From NCBI RefSeq assembly GCF_051912845.1, contig NZ_JBNCBU010000001.1, positions 1,240,001 through 1,304,000 on the forward strand: a DNA stretch of 64,000 bases, written 5' to 3'. Positions 56,165 to 64,000 of this stretch are shown piece after piece; position 1 is the first letter of the stretch; each line of letters starts with the position of its first letter. The DNA is from Tsuneonella sediminis (GTDB lineage Bacteria; Pseudomonadota; Alphaproteobacteria; Sphingomonadales; Sphingomonadaceae). Below the pieces are notes generated by a model. That model did no database searches. It had not been told where the DNA came from and saw only the letters and a list, made by a program, of their open reading frames with translations. The translations under genes were made by a program, and so were the position numbers.

Positions 56165-56695
56165 TCAGAACGGGATGTCGTCGTCGAGATCGTCGTAGTT
56201 CGACCCGCCGCCGCCCGCTGCGCCGCCGCCGAAGCCGCCTCCCTGGGAAGCCCCGCCGCCGCCGCCGGAGGAACCGCCGCGGTTCCAGTCGCCGCCCCCG
56301 CCGCCGCCGCCGCCGCCGCCGCCACGCTGACCGCCGCCGCCCGGGGCGCCGTCAAGCATCGTGAGCGTGCCGTCGAAGCCGCTCAACACGACTTCGGTCG
56401 AATAGCGGTCGTTGCCCGACTGGTCCTGCCACTTGCGGGTTTGCAGCTTGCCCTCGACGTAGACCTTGCTGCCCTTGCGCAGGTAGTTTTCGCACACGTT
56501 GACGAGACCTTCGGAGAAGATCGCGACGGTGTGCCACTCGGTCTTTTCCTTGCGCTCGCCCGTCTGCCGGTCCTTCCAGTTTTCCGAGGTAGCGATGCGC
56601 AGGTTGCAGACCTTGCCGCCGTTCTGGAAGCTGCGCACTTCGGGGTCGGCCCCGAGATTGCCGATCAGCATGACCTTGTTGAGGCTGCCCGCCAT
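56165..56695 (-). CDS. ssb: Single-stranded DNA-binding protein
   Basis: A 176-residue SSB with an OB fold at residues 1-110 (SLNKVMLIGNLGADPEVRSFQNGG, WHTVAIFSEGL), a Gly-rich linker (about 115-165) with runs of glycine, and the acidic tip DDDIPF that binds partners. The start at ATG 56695 gives the usual MAGSLNKVMLIG. Confidence 0.96.
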   Translation of the reverse strand: MAGSLNKVMLIGNLGADPEVRSFQNGGKVCNLRIATSENWKDRQTGERKEKTEWHTVAIFSEGLVNVCENYLRKGSKVYVEGKLQTRKWQDQSGNDRYSTEVVLSGFDGTLTMLDGAPGGGGQRGGGGGGGGGGGDWNRGGSSGGGGGASQGGGFGGGAAGGGGSNYDDLDDDIPF

Positions 56696-56831
56696 TTTCC
56701 TGCATCCCTTCGCTGGATCGGCGGCGCTGCGCGCCCCGATGGGTGATTCTGGAAGGTGGAGATAGGCTGCCGCCGTGCCGGCCTCAACCGGCACGAAAGC
56801 AATTATGCCCGGGACCTGCCCCAAACCCCGC

Positions 56832-58685
56832 TCAAAGTCCCAATGCGACCGCGCTCCAGTACGTCAGCCCGGCAAAAACATAGGCCAGCGAGAAGAGGTA
56901 GGCGAGCATGAACGCCGGCCATTTCCAACCGTTCGTCTCGCGCCTGGTCACCGCGATGGTCGAAAGGCACTGCGGTGCGAACACGAACCATGCGAGGAAG
57001 GCGAGCGCGGTCGGCAGGCTCCAGCGGTTCGAAAGCTGGCTGGCGAGGCCCGCGGCGGCGGCCTCCTCGTCGGGCGCGTCGACGGCATATGTTGTCGCAA
57101 GGCTCGCAACAGCGACCTCGCGCGCGGCCATCGCCGGAATCAGTGCCAGCGCGATCTCGCGGTTGAAGCCGATCGGTTCGACCACGACGGCGAGACCCCT
57201 GCTGATCTGCCCCGCCGCCGAGGCCTCGACCTGGCTTTCGCCCGGCGCGGCCCTGGGAAAGGTAAGCAGCAGCCAGAGCACAATGGTCACGGTGAAGATG
57301 ATCGTGCCTGCCCGGCGCAGGAATACCCATGCCCGTTGCCAGAGGCCGATCAGGAGGTCCTTCGCGCGCGGCAACTGGTATCGCGGCAGTTCCATGATGA
57401 ACCCGCTCGCGCCGCCCCTGGTGACCGTCCGGCGCAGGATCAGCGCGGCAGCCATAGCACCGAAGATACCCGCCACGTACAGGCCGAACAGCACGAGTCC
57501 CTGCAGGCCTACCCCCGGCCCCACGCTCGTCTGCGGGATGAATGCGGCGATGATCACGGCGTAGACCGGAAGGCGCGCACTGCACGTCATCAGCGGCGCG
57601 ATCAGGATCGTCGTCAGCCGGTCGCGCGGATCAGCGATGCTGCGTGTCGCCATGATCCCGGGGATCGCGCAAGCGACACTCGACAGGAGCGGGATGAAAC
57701 TGCGGCCCGACAGCCCGACCCCCTGCATCATGCGGTCCATCAGGTAGGCCGCGCGCGCCATGTAGCCGCTGGCCTCCATCGCCAGGATGAAGGCGAACAG
57801 GATCACGATCTGCGGCAGGAACACGACGACCGATCCGACGCCGGCCAGCACCCCCTCGGTTATCAGGTCACGCACGAACCCCGGGGGAAGCAGGGCTGAA
57901 ACCTGTTCCGACAGGAGCACGACCAACGCCTCGAGCCCGTCGGCGAAAGGCGTTGCCCATGCAAAAACAGCCTGGAACACCACGAACAGCAGCGCGAACA
58001 GGATCGGCAGTCCCAGCCACGGGTGCAGCAGGACCTTGTCGAGGCCGGCATGCAGGCGGTGCTGCGCGGTTTCCGAGAGGATCGCGCCACGGGCGATATT
58101 GGCGGCCGCGAGGCGCCGCTCAGGCAAGGTGAGATGCGGTTGCGGATGATCGTGCCTGTCGCCCTCGGCACGCGCCTCCGCGCTCTCGATCGCGGCGACA
58201 AGATCCCCGAGCCCGCGGCGGCGGACCGCCACCGTCGGCACCACCGGGACACCCAGCGCCTGCGCGAGCGCGTTCGGGTCGAGGACCAGCCCGTCGCGCT
58301 CGGCCATGTCGATCATGTTGAGCGCGACCACCGTGGGCCGCCCCAGCTCGATGATTTCCTGGGCGAAGACGAGGTGCTGTTCGAGGTTGGCCGCGTCGAG
58401 CACCACGATCAGCACCTCGGGCGTCGCCTCGCCGGCGAACTCGCCGTGGACGACCTTGCGGGTAACCTCCTCGTCCGGGCTCGACGGATCGAACGAATAG
58501 GCGCCGGGAAGATCGACGAGTTCAACCGGTTCGCCGCCCGGCAGCACGAGCCGGCCGGCTTTCCGCTCGACGGTCACGCCGGGATAGTTGGCGATTTTCT
58601 GCCGGGCGCCCGTCAGCGCGTTGAACAGCGCGCTCTTGCCGGCATTGGGATTGCCGACGAGCGCCGCGGTGCGCAGCCTGCTCAT
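56832..58685 (-). CDS. feoB: Ferrous iron transporter FeoB
   Basis: A 617-residue protein with an N-terminal G domain (G1 GNPNAGKSA 11-19, G3 DLPGAYS, G4 NMIDMAE) and a membrane domain with Gate motifs (LSSVACAIPGIMATRSI, TCSARLPVYAVIIAAF). It imports Fe2+ through the inner membrane. Shorter than the 770-residue E. coli protein but typical of Alphaproteobacteria. It follows feoA by 13 bases. Confidence 0.95.
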   Translation of the reverse strand: MSRLRTAALVGNPNAGKSALFNALTGARQKIANYPGVTVERKAGRLVLPGGEPVELVDLPGAYSFDPSSPDEEVTRKVVHGEFAGEATPEVLIVVLDAANLEQHLVFAQEIIELGRPTVVALNMIDMAERDGLVLDPNALAQALGVPVVPTVAVRRRGLGDLVAAIESAEARAEGDRHDHPQPHLTLPERRLAAANIARGAILSETAQHRLHAGLDKVLLHPWLGLPILFALLFVVFQAVFAWATPFADGLEALVVLLSEQVSALLPPGFVRDLITEGVLAGVGSVVVFLPQIVILFAFILAMEASGYMARAAYLMDRMMQGVGLSGRSFIPLLSSVACAIPGIMATRSIADPRDRLTTILIAPLMTCSARLPVYAVIIAAFIPQTSVGPGVGLQGLVLFGLYVAGIFGAMAAALILRRTVTRGGASGFIMELPRYQLPRAKDLLIGLWQRAWVFLRRAGTIIFTVTIVLWLLLTFPRAAPGESQVEASAAGQISRGLAVVVEPIGFNREIALALIPAMAAREVAVASLATTYAVDAPDEEAAAAGLASQLSNRWSLPTALAFLAWFVFAPQCLSTIAVTRRETNGWKWPAFMLAYLFSLAYVFAGLTYWSAVALGL

Positions 58686-58698
58686 ACCGTGACCCGGT

Positions 58699-58938
58699 TC
58701 ACAGAGGCTCGATCTCCATCGCCGCGGCGTGGACCCGGCGGACGGCGACGGTCATCCGCCCGATCGTCACCGCGAGCGGGTCGCGGCCCCACATGACGCC
58801 GCGGTGCGCGATGGCGACCTTGGCCCCGGCATCGAGCCCAAGCGCGCGGAGCCGCGCACCGTCCTCAGCCGGCAGCCGGCCCCAGTCGACAGCGACGATC
58901 AGCGCGCGCTTCCCGCGTTCGAGACCTTCCAGCGTCAT
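58699..58938 (-). CDS. feoA: FeoA-like protein
   Basis: A 79-residue SH3-like FeoA protein (LPAEDGARLRALGLDAGAKVAIAHRGVMWGRDPLAVTIGRMTVAVRR). The start at ATG 58938 has a ggggaggg ribosome site. It assists FeoB and is the first gene of feoAB. Confidence 0.92.
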   Translation of the reverse strand: MTLEGLERGKRALIVAVDWGRLPAEDGARLRALGLDAGAKVAIAHRGVMWGRDPLAVTIGRMTVAVRRVHAAAMEIEPL

Positions 58939-58969
58939 CGATCCCTCCCCTAGGGATGCGGACGCTTTT

Positions 58970-58987
58970 TGCAACTGATTATCAATA
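58970..58987 (-). promoter_or_regulatory. Candidate Fur box upstream of feoA
   Basis: TATTGATAATCAGTTGCA on the minus strand, 32 bases upstream of feoA, resembles the Fur 7-1-7 motif (TGATAATcAnTnTCA), with AT-rich context in GC-rich DNA. It suggests iron-dependent repression of feoAB. On the plus strand it also lies within the COQ9 flank. Confidence 0.6.
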
Positions 58988-58992
58988 GAGCC

Positions 58993-59655
58993 TCACCGAG
59001 CAGGGTAACGCAGGCGGCCGAGAAACCGGGTCAGGCTGAAGCGTTCGGCGCCGGGCCGCAGCAGGCGAGCCTTCGTCTTCTCGAACCGCAGGACGCCGTC
59101 AATCCGTCGGTCGAGGAAGGCCCGCGTGTCCGCCTTCCCCTCGCTCGCGTCGTCAACGAACACCGCGAGCGTGGCGGCATAGATCGAGGCCAGGATCGCC
59201 CGCTTGGTGTAGTGGTTGTAATCGGTCGCGGTATCGCCGGCGAGACGCCACATGGCGTCGGCGCTTGCCCAGCCGAGCTGTCCGGCACGCACGACGTTCT
59301 GAGGCATCGCCATGATCGCCAGCGCGCGCCGCAGCGCCTCCTCGCGCCCCGCGATCGCATCGAGTCGGGCCTGAACGAGGCTGCGTATCCGCTCGCGAAT
59401 CTTCATGGCGGCGAGGTCGCCGGGAGACAGCGCGGCGAACATCGCCACGTCGATGCTGGCGATCCAAGCCGCGATCATGTCCATTGCGCCGCCGGGAAAG
59501 GCGAGGCGCGCGACATCGGAGTCGATTCCCTGCGCTTCGCTCGCCGATACCAGCGCGGCCTCGCTCCACCCGTCGAATACTGCGGCATCGGCCAGCGCCG
59601 GCGCGAGCGCGATGCGGAGCTCGTCGAGCGTGAGGTCGGCAGCGGGTGCGGTCAC
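58993..59655 (-). CDS. coq9: COQ9-family ubiquinone biosynthesis protein
   Basis: A 220-residue protein starting at GTG 59655 with TLDELRIALAPALADAAVFDGWSEAAL and FPGGAMDMIAAWIASIDVAMFAAL, then RWLAGDTATDYNHYTKRAILASIYAATLAVF, the COQ9 TetR-like and lipid-binding fold. COQ9 helps the flavin hydroxylase COQ7 in ubiquinone synthesis. The three-base gap after the ankyrin gene implies cotranscription. Confidence 0.93.
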   Translation of the reverse strand: MTAPAADLTLDELRIALAPALADAAVFDGWSEAALVSASEAQGIDSDVARLAFPGGAMDMIAAWIASIDVAMFAALSPGDLAAMKIRERIRSLVQARLDAIAGREEALRRALAIMAMPQNVVRAGQLGWASADAMWRLAGDTATDYNHYTKRAILASIYAATLAVFVDDASEGKADTRAFLDRRIDGVLRFEKTKARLLRPGAERFSLTRFLGRLRYPAR

Positions 59656-59657
59656 GA

Positions 59658-60278
59658 TCAGCGACCGGGCCCGTACACGCCCTTGTCGGCACCCGATTCC
59701 TTGCGCTCCGCCTCGACCCGCTGGATTTCCTGCAGGACGCCGCCTGCCGAGCCCATCAGGGCCGCGTAGTCCCGCGCCGTTCGGCCGGAGTTGTCGGACT
59801 TGTCGGGATCGGCCCCGCTCTTGAGCAGGAGGCGGATGATCGGAATGTCTCGCCGGTGCACTGCCGAGATCAGAGGCGTTTCGCCGGCCGAATTGCTCAC
59901 ATCGACCCGCACCCCCGCCTTGAGCAGCCGGTCGACGCCCTCGACGAAGCCGAGGCCCGCGGCGAGCGCCAGCGGGGTGACCCCGTCGCGGTCGGCGATG
60001 TTGGGGTTTGCCCCCCTGTCGAGCAGGAATTTCAGCCACAACTCATCGCGGCGGCGCACCACGATGTGCAGCGCGGTCTCGCCACTGGTGATGTCGCGCG
60101 TGTTGACAATCGTCGTGCCCGGTTCGTTCAGGAACCTGGTCGCCTCGGTCCCGTCGCGCTCCTTCACGGCCTTGAGAAAGTTGTAGGAGTCGGAGAACTG
60201 CGCCGCGGCGGGCGCGGCCAGCATGCTGGCGAATGCGGCCAATGCCAGACCTGCCTTGCGGATAACCCCCGATCGCAT
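59658..60278 (-). CDS. Exported ankyrin-repeat protein
   Basis: A 206-residue protein with a signal peptide (VIRKAGLALAAFASMLAAPAAA) and four to five ankyrin repeats (GETALHIVVRRRDELWLKFLLDRGANPN, DGVTPLALAAGLGFVEGVDRLLKAGVRVD, GETPLISAVHRRDIPIIRLLLKSGADPD, GRTARDYAALMG). It should bind protein partners in the periplasm; the partner is unknown. It precedes COQ9. Confidence 0.9.
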   Translation of the reverse strand: MRSGVIRKAGLALAAFASMLAAPAAAQFSDSYNFLKAVKERDGTEATRFLNEPGTTIVNTRDITSGETALHIVVRRRDELWLKFLLDRGANPNIADRDGVTPLALAAGLGFVEGVDRLLKAGVRVDVSNSAGETPLISAVHRRDIPIIRLLLKSGADPDKSDNSGRTARDYAALMGSAGGVLQEIQRVEAERKESGADKGVYGPGR

Positions 60279-60349
60279 CTTCCCTGTCTCCGTCGCAACC
60301 CTATCTTCAAGGGCATGAGAGGCCCTTGCCGCCCGCCGGTTAGCAGACC

Positions 60350-60943
60350 ATGAACCGCGGCGCCATGCCCCGTTCCCTGATGATTCTGGCGCTCTTCGCC
60401 ATCGCCGCCTGCCAGCCGGTTCCCGCCGAGCAGCCGCCGCTTGCCGGAGCCGCGATCGGCGGCGACTTCACGCTTGTCGACCAGACCGGGCAGACCCGCC
60501 GGTGGGCCGATTTCCGCGGCCGATACGCGGTGGTCTACTTCGGTTTCACCTACTGCCCGGACGTCTGCCCGACCGATGTCCAGCGCACAGCGCAGGGCCT
60601 GCGCCGGTTCGCCGAAGAACACCCCGAAGACGCCGCGAAAGTCAGGCAGATATTCATCAGCGTGGACCCCGAGCGGGACACGCCCGAGGTGGTCGGGGAA
60701 TTCGCCTCGGCATTCGGCAAGGACATCGTCGGCCTGACCGGGACTCCCGAGCAGGTCGCAGCCGCCGCCAGGGCGTTCAAGGTCTATTACTCAAAGGGCG
60801 AGAGCGAGCGCCCCGGCACCTACATGGTCGACCATTCGACCGTCACCTACCTGTTCGGGCCGGACGGCGAGCCGCTGGCGACGCTGCCGACCGACCAGGG
60901 TGCCGACGCAGTTGCCGCCGAACTCGCCAAGTGGGTCCGGTGA
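60350..60943 (+). CDS. SCO1/SenC copper chaperone-like lipoprotein
   Basis: A 197-residue protein with lipobox Cys21 (LFAIAAC) and a thioredoxin fold with the copper site FTYCPDVCP (Cys69, Cys73) and His in MVDHSTVTYLF. SCO proteins mature the CuA centre of cytochrome oxidase. Divergent from the ankyrin gene. Confidence 0.95.
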   Translation: MNRGAMPRSLMILALFAIAACQPVPAEQPPLAGAAIGGDFTLVDQTGQTRRWADFRGRYAVVYFGFTYCPDVCPTDVQRTAQGLRRFAEEHPEDAAKVRQIFISVDPERDTPEVVGEFASAFGKDIVGLTGTPEQVAAAARAFKVYYSKGESERPGTYMVDHSTVTYLFGPDGEPLATLPTDQGADAVAAELAKWVR

Positions 60944-60944
60944 G

Positions 60945-61403
60945 GTGAGGGACCGCTTCTGGGAGCTTCCCCTCGGCGACCTGTCGCGCGAGGAGTGGGA
61001 GGCGCTCTGCGACGGCTGCGGGCAATGCTGCCTGCACAAGCTGGAGGACGATGAGACCGGCGAGATCGCTCACACGAACGTTGCCTGCAAGCTGCTCGAC
61101 ACGCGCAGCGCGCGGTGCAGCGACTACCGCCACCGCAAGGCCTTCGTCCCCGATTGCCTGCGGCTCACCCCGCGACTGGTCGATCAGGTTTCCTGGCTGC
61201 CCGACAGCTGCGCCTATCGCTTGCGCGCAGCGGGCAAGCCGCTTGCCGAGTGGCACCACCTGATCTGCGGTGACCCGGCGGCGGTTCATCGCCGCGGCCC
61301 CGGGGTCGCCGGCCGGGTGGTCAGCGAGACCGATGCAGGCCCGCTCGAGCACCACATCGTCGAATGGATCGACGACGATGATGCGACCGGGGAAGCGGCG
61401 TGA
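60945..61403 (+). CDS. YkgJ/YcgN-family cysteine-cluster protein
   Basis: A 152-residue protein with CDGCGQCCLHKL (Cys cluster), further CKLLD and CSDYRHRK cysteines and PDSCAYR, the pattern of UPF0260/YkgJ zinc or iron-cluster proteins. The GTG at 60945, one base after the SCO1 stop, is chosen. Function unknown in general. Confidence 0.88.
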   Translation: MRDRFWELPLGDLSREEWEALCDGCGQCCLHKLEDDETGEIAHTNVACKLLDTRSARCSDYRHRKAFVPDCLRLTPRLVDQVSWLPDSCAYRLRAAGKPLAEWHHLICGDPAAVHRRGPGVAGRVVSETDAGPLEHHIVEWIDDDDATGEAA

Positions 61404-62122
61404 TCGACTGGCTCCGCCGCGAGGCGCCGCCGCCTGAGATCGAGATCGGCGGCCGCACCGTGCCGGTCACGATCCGTCGCAACGCACGGGCCCGCCGGCT
61501 TACCCTGCGGCTTGCCCCGGACGGCAGCGAGGTGCGGGTCACCCTCCCCGGCTGGTGCGCCAGTCGCGAGGCACTGGCCTTCGTCCACGCTCGGACCGGC
61601 TGGCTTGCGGAGCAGCTCGGCAAGGTGCCGGAGCGCCGCGCGCCCGAGCCCGGCGGATCGCTGCTCTATCGCGGGCGCGATCTCGTCATTGACTGGCGCG
61701 AGCGTTGCGGCCGTTCGCCCATCCTCGAACCCGGTCGCATCGTCGTTGGCGGACCTGCAGCCAACCTCGGGCCGCGGCTGCAGCGCTGGCTCGAGCGCGA
61801 GGCGCTGCGCCATCTGGGCCAGGACATCGATTTCTTCTCGGAACGCGCCGGCATCGCCAGGCCCGCGCTGCGGCTCAGCCGCGCTCAGCGACGCTGGGGT
61901 TCATGCTCGACGAGCGGGACGGTGCGGATCAACTGGCGGCTGATCCAGGCACCCGATGCGGTGCGCCGTTCGGTGGTCGCGCACGAGATCGCGCACTGCC
62001 TTCACTTCGACCACAGCCCGGCGTTCCATGCCGCGCTCGCCCGCATTTACGACGGCGACATCGCCGAGGCCGACGCCTGGATCAAGGCGCACGGGCGCAC
62101 CTTGTACGCGGCGTTCGGCTGA
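61400..62122 (+). CDS. YgjP-like (DUF45) metallopeptidase
   Basis: A 240-residue protein with zinc motif HEIAHCLHFDH (His195, His199, His205) and the upstream RRWGSCS; this is the SprT/WrbA-adjacent YgjP family. It overlaps the YkgJ gene by four bases. The peptidase activity is inferred from the motif. Confidence 0.9.
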   Translation: MIDWLRREAPPPEIEIGGRTVPVTIRRNARARRLTLRLAPDGSEVRVTLPGWCASREALAFVHARTGWLAEQLGKVPERRAPEPGGSLLYRGRDLVIDWRERCGRSPILEPGRIVVGGPAANLGPRLQRWLEREALRHLGQDIDFFSERAGIARPALRLSRAQRRWGSCSTSGTVRINWRLIQAPDAVRRSVVAHEIAHCLHFDHSPAFHAALARIYDGDIAEADAWIKAHGRTLYAAFG

Positions 62123-62166
62123 GCCGCTCACTAGCGCCAGCGCCGATCTCGCCTTATCTGGGGGCG

Positions 62167-62763
62167 ATGCGAATGATCCAGCGCCTCAACCCCGGTCCCG
62201 GCATCGCCGATTTCTGGACGGAGTTCAAACGGCCCAATCCCTATCGCTGGCCCGTGCTTGCCGCCTCGGCGCTGCTGACCGGCTCGCTCCTGTTCCTGCT
62301 CACCGACGACGCGGTCAGCCTGAACTGGCTGGTTGGAGCCGCGCTCGCGCTCGTCGGCGGCACCGCGCTCGCCGCGATGATCGCCGAGCACGTGAAGATC
62401 CGCCTCGGCGTGCTGCTGCTGGCCGCGATCGTCCCCGCCCTCGTCTTCTGGCAATTCGGGAAGGAACGCTGGCGCATTCCGCCTCCGCCGCCGGAGGTGA
62501 CCTACATCTCGACCTTCGAGGCCGGCCGTACCGATGCCCAGATCGCGGCTTCGAACCGCGCCAACCAGGCCCGACAGGACCGGCTGCGGGCCGAGCAGGC
62601 GCGGCGCGAGGAGGAAGCGAAGGACGCCTATCGCGCATTGGGCCGGGCTTCGGGTCTCGACGTCGACGCGATGGAGCGCCGCATCGCCGAGCAGGAGGCA
62701 CAAGAGCGCGCCGCGCGCCACGCCGATGGCCGGAACACCCCGGTTGCCCGCCCTGCCGAGTGA
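62167..62763 (+). CDS. Membrane protein with coiled-coil tail
   Basis: A 198-residue protein with three membrane helices (RWPVLAASALLTGSLLFLL, WLVGAALALVGGTALAAMI, IRLGVLLLAAIVPALVFW) and a charged coiled-coil C-terminus (ASNRANQARQDRLRAEQARREEEA). Function unknown; it overlaps ribD by 38 bases. Confidence 0.8.
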   Translation: MRMIQRLNPGPGIADFWTEFKRPNPYRWPVLAASALLTGSLLFLLTDDAVSLNWLVGAALALVGGTALAAMIAEHVKIRLGVLLLAAIVPALVFWQFGKERWRIPPPPPEVTYISTFEAGRTDAQIAASNRANQARQDRLRAEQARREEEAKDAYRALGRASGLDVDAMERRIAEQEAQERAARHADGRNTPVARPAE

Positions 62764-63727
62764 CGCCGACTGGCTGGAGGCGGCCGCGCGCCTTGCTGCG
62801 CGTGGCAGGCCGCAGTCGCGCCCCAATCCGGCCGTCGGATGCGTCGTCGTCAAGGACGGCCGCGTGGCGGGGCGCGGCTGGACCTGCGAGGGCGGGCGGC
62901 CGCACGCCGAGGCGGTGGCGCTCGAGCAAGCGGGCAGCGCGGCAAGCGGCGCTGACGTCTACGTCACGCTCGAGCCCTGCGCCCACCAATCGGAGCGCGG
63001 GCCCTCTTGCGCCGCCCTGCTCGTCGCTGCCGCGCCCGCGCGCGTCGTGGTCGGGCACGCGGACCCCGATCCCCGCACAGCCGGCGAAGGCATCGCGCGC
63101 CTGCGCGCCGCGGGCATCGCGGTCACCATGCTCTCCCTGAACCAGGTCGACGAGAGCCTTGCCGGCTATCTCGTCCGTGCGCGACTTGGACGCCCGCACG
63201 TCACGCTCAAGCTCGCGATGTCGCTCGACGGCTGCGTCGCGCTGGCTAACGGCGAAAGCCGGTGGATCACCGGCGAGCCGGCCCGCGCGCACGTCCATGC
63301 CTCGCGCGCACGCGCCGATGCAATTCTCGTTGGCGGCGAAACCTGGCGGGCCGACCGGCCCCGGCTCGACGTGCGGCTGCCCGGCCTCGCGGCGCGCAGT
63401 CCGCAGCGCGTGCTGCTCAGCCGCGGCGTCGCGCCTGACGGAGTGAAGGTGATCAATTCGCTCGAAGGCATCGCCCGGCTCGAGGACGTGCAGTATCTCT
63501 ACGTCGAGGGCGGCGCCGCTACAGCCTCCAGCTTCCTTGCTGCCGACCTCGTCGATCGGCTCGAGATCTACCGTGCACCGATCGTGATCGGCGGCGGGTT
63601 GCGGGCGGTGGGGGAAACCGGGCTCGACCAGCTCGCACAGGCGCATGGCCGGTGGACCCAGGTCGAGGATGTCCAGCTTGGCAGCGACCGCTTCACCGCC
63701 TATCGCCGGACCCGGCAAGGGGATTGA
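62726..63727 (+). CDS. ribD: Bifunctional riboflavin biosynthesis protein RibD
   Basis: A 333-residue protein: deaminase domain with zinc site HAEAVALE (His60) and PCAHQSERGPSC (Cys85, Cys95), then a reductase domain (KLAMSLDGCVA, GGETWRADRPRL, VEGGAATASSF). It converts the riboflavin pathway pyrimidine intermediate in two steps. The ATG at 62726 lies within the previous gene's end. Confidence 0.95.
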   Translation: MAGTPRLPALPSDADWLEAAARLAARGRPQSRPNPAVGCVVVKDGRVAGRGWTCEGGRPHAEAVALEQAGSAASGADVYVTLEPCAHQSERGPSCAALLVAAAPARVVVGHADPDPRTAGEGIARLRAAGIAVTMLSLNQVDESLAGYLVRARLGRPHVTLKLAMSLDGCVALANGESRWITGEPARAHVHASRARADAILVGGETWRADRPRLDVRLPGLAARSPQRVLLSRGVAPDGVKVINSLEGIARLEDVQYLYVEGGAATASSFLAADLVDRLEIYRAPIVIGGGLRAVGETGLDQLAQAHGRWTQVEDVQLGSDRFTAYRRTRQGD

Positions 63728-63736
63728 AAACAGACC

Positions 63737-64000
63737 ATGTTCACCGGCATCGTCACCGCGATCGGAACCATCGAAAACGTCGAACAGCGGGGCGACCTGC
63801 GGGTGCGGATCGCGTGCCCGTGGGACCCCGAGCGGATCGCGATAGGTGCTTCGATTGCGTGCTCGGGGGTCTGCCTGACGGTGGTTGAGCGCGGCGGAGA
63901 GCCGGGAGACGCATGGTTCGCGGTCGATGTGTCCGCCGAGACGGTCAGTCGGACCGCCCGCGACATGTGGCGCAAAGGAGCGCGGATCAATCTGGAACCG
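63737..64000 (+). CDS. ribE: Riboflavin synthase alpha chain (5' part)
   Basis: The first 88 codons of riboflavin synthase: MFTGIVTAIGTIENVEQRGD, GASIACSGVCLTVVE and SAETVSRT, the first of its two lumazine-binding domains. It runs off the right edge. It follows ribD by nine bases, so they form a riboflavin operon. Confidence 0.93.
   Translation, partial: MFTGIVTAIGTIENVEQRGDLRVRIACPWDPERIAIGASIACSGVCLTVVERGGEPGDAWFAVDVSAETVSRTARDMWRKGARINLEP

Overview
The window is a 64 kb stretch of a GC-rich alphaproteobacterial chromosome. The 16S/tRNA-Ile/tRNA-Ala/23S/5S/tRNA-fMet order, the two TonB-dependent receptors, the flavin-dependent tryptophan-halogenase homologue, COQ9, the ubiquinol-cytochrome c chaperone and the style of the small genes all suggest Sphingomonadales (Sphingomonadaceae or Erythrobacteraceae). 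This is inference from gene content, not from an rRNA comparison.

Layout. 1-3589 (minus): a translationally coupled trehalose operon, otsB - GH15 glucoamylase-like - otsA; otsA runs off the left edge. 3700-14153: a 10.45 kb integrated element bounded by a 41-bp direct repeat, whose right copy is the 3' half of an intact tRNA-Thr(CGT). It carries a tyrosine recombinase, an AlpA-like regulator, a coupled four-gene operon ending in a RepA-type AAA ATPase with iteron-like repeats at its 3' end, a Rap1a/Tai-like secreted protein, several other exported proteins, a DUF5681 protein, a DUF433/DUF5615 toxin-antitoxin-like pair and a zinc-ribbon protein. 14107-14315: tRNA-Thr and tRNA-Cys. 14490-19010: a thioesterase-like protein, a TonB-dependent receptor and a convergent membrane-anchored winged-helix/TPR regulator.

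19110-29923: a probable glycan-use locus made of an enoyl-CoA hydratase, a tryptophan-halogenase homologue, a 1117-residue TonB receptor, a LacI regulator, an MFS transporter and a GH3 lipoprotein. Two GTGAACGTTCAC-type palindromes, 21 bp apart, lie between halogenase and receptor, and a third lies before the GH3 gene. These are good candidate LacI operators and tie the locus into one regulon. 29924-35592 (minus): a coupled oppABCDF peptide importer. 35837-37570: a two-cysteine ArsR (BigR/SqrR-like) regulator and a minus-strand MBL-fold/DUF442 pair, probably for persulfide detoxification.

37697-43004 (minus): the rRNA operon with promoter, two boxA-like elements and two hairpins around tRNA-fMet. 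43617-49628 (plus): a flippase, a tandem-domain aspartyl protease, an Atm1-type ABC exporter and a SulP transporter. 49650-54990 (minus): an M16 protease, HslU, HslV and a BamE-like lipoprotein with a collagen-like tail. 55116-64000: cytochrome bc1 chaperone, DUF177, SSB, FeoB/FeoA with a Fur-box candidate, COQ9, an ankyrin protein, SCO1, a YkgJ-type protein, a SprT/YgjP-like protease, a membrane protein, RibD and the start of riboflavin synthase. This last part is ordinary housekeeping DNA; the accessory interest lies in the integrated element and in the halogenase/LacI locus.
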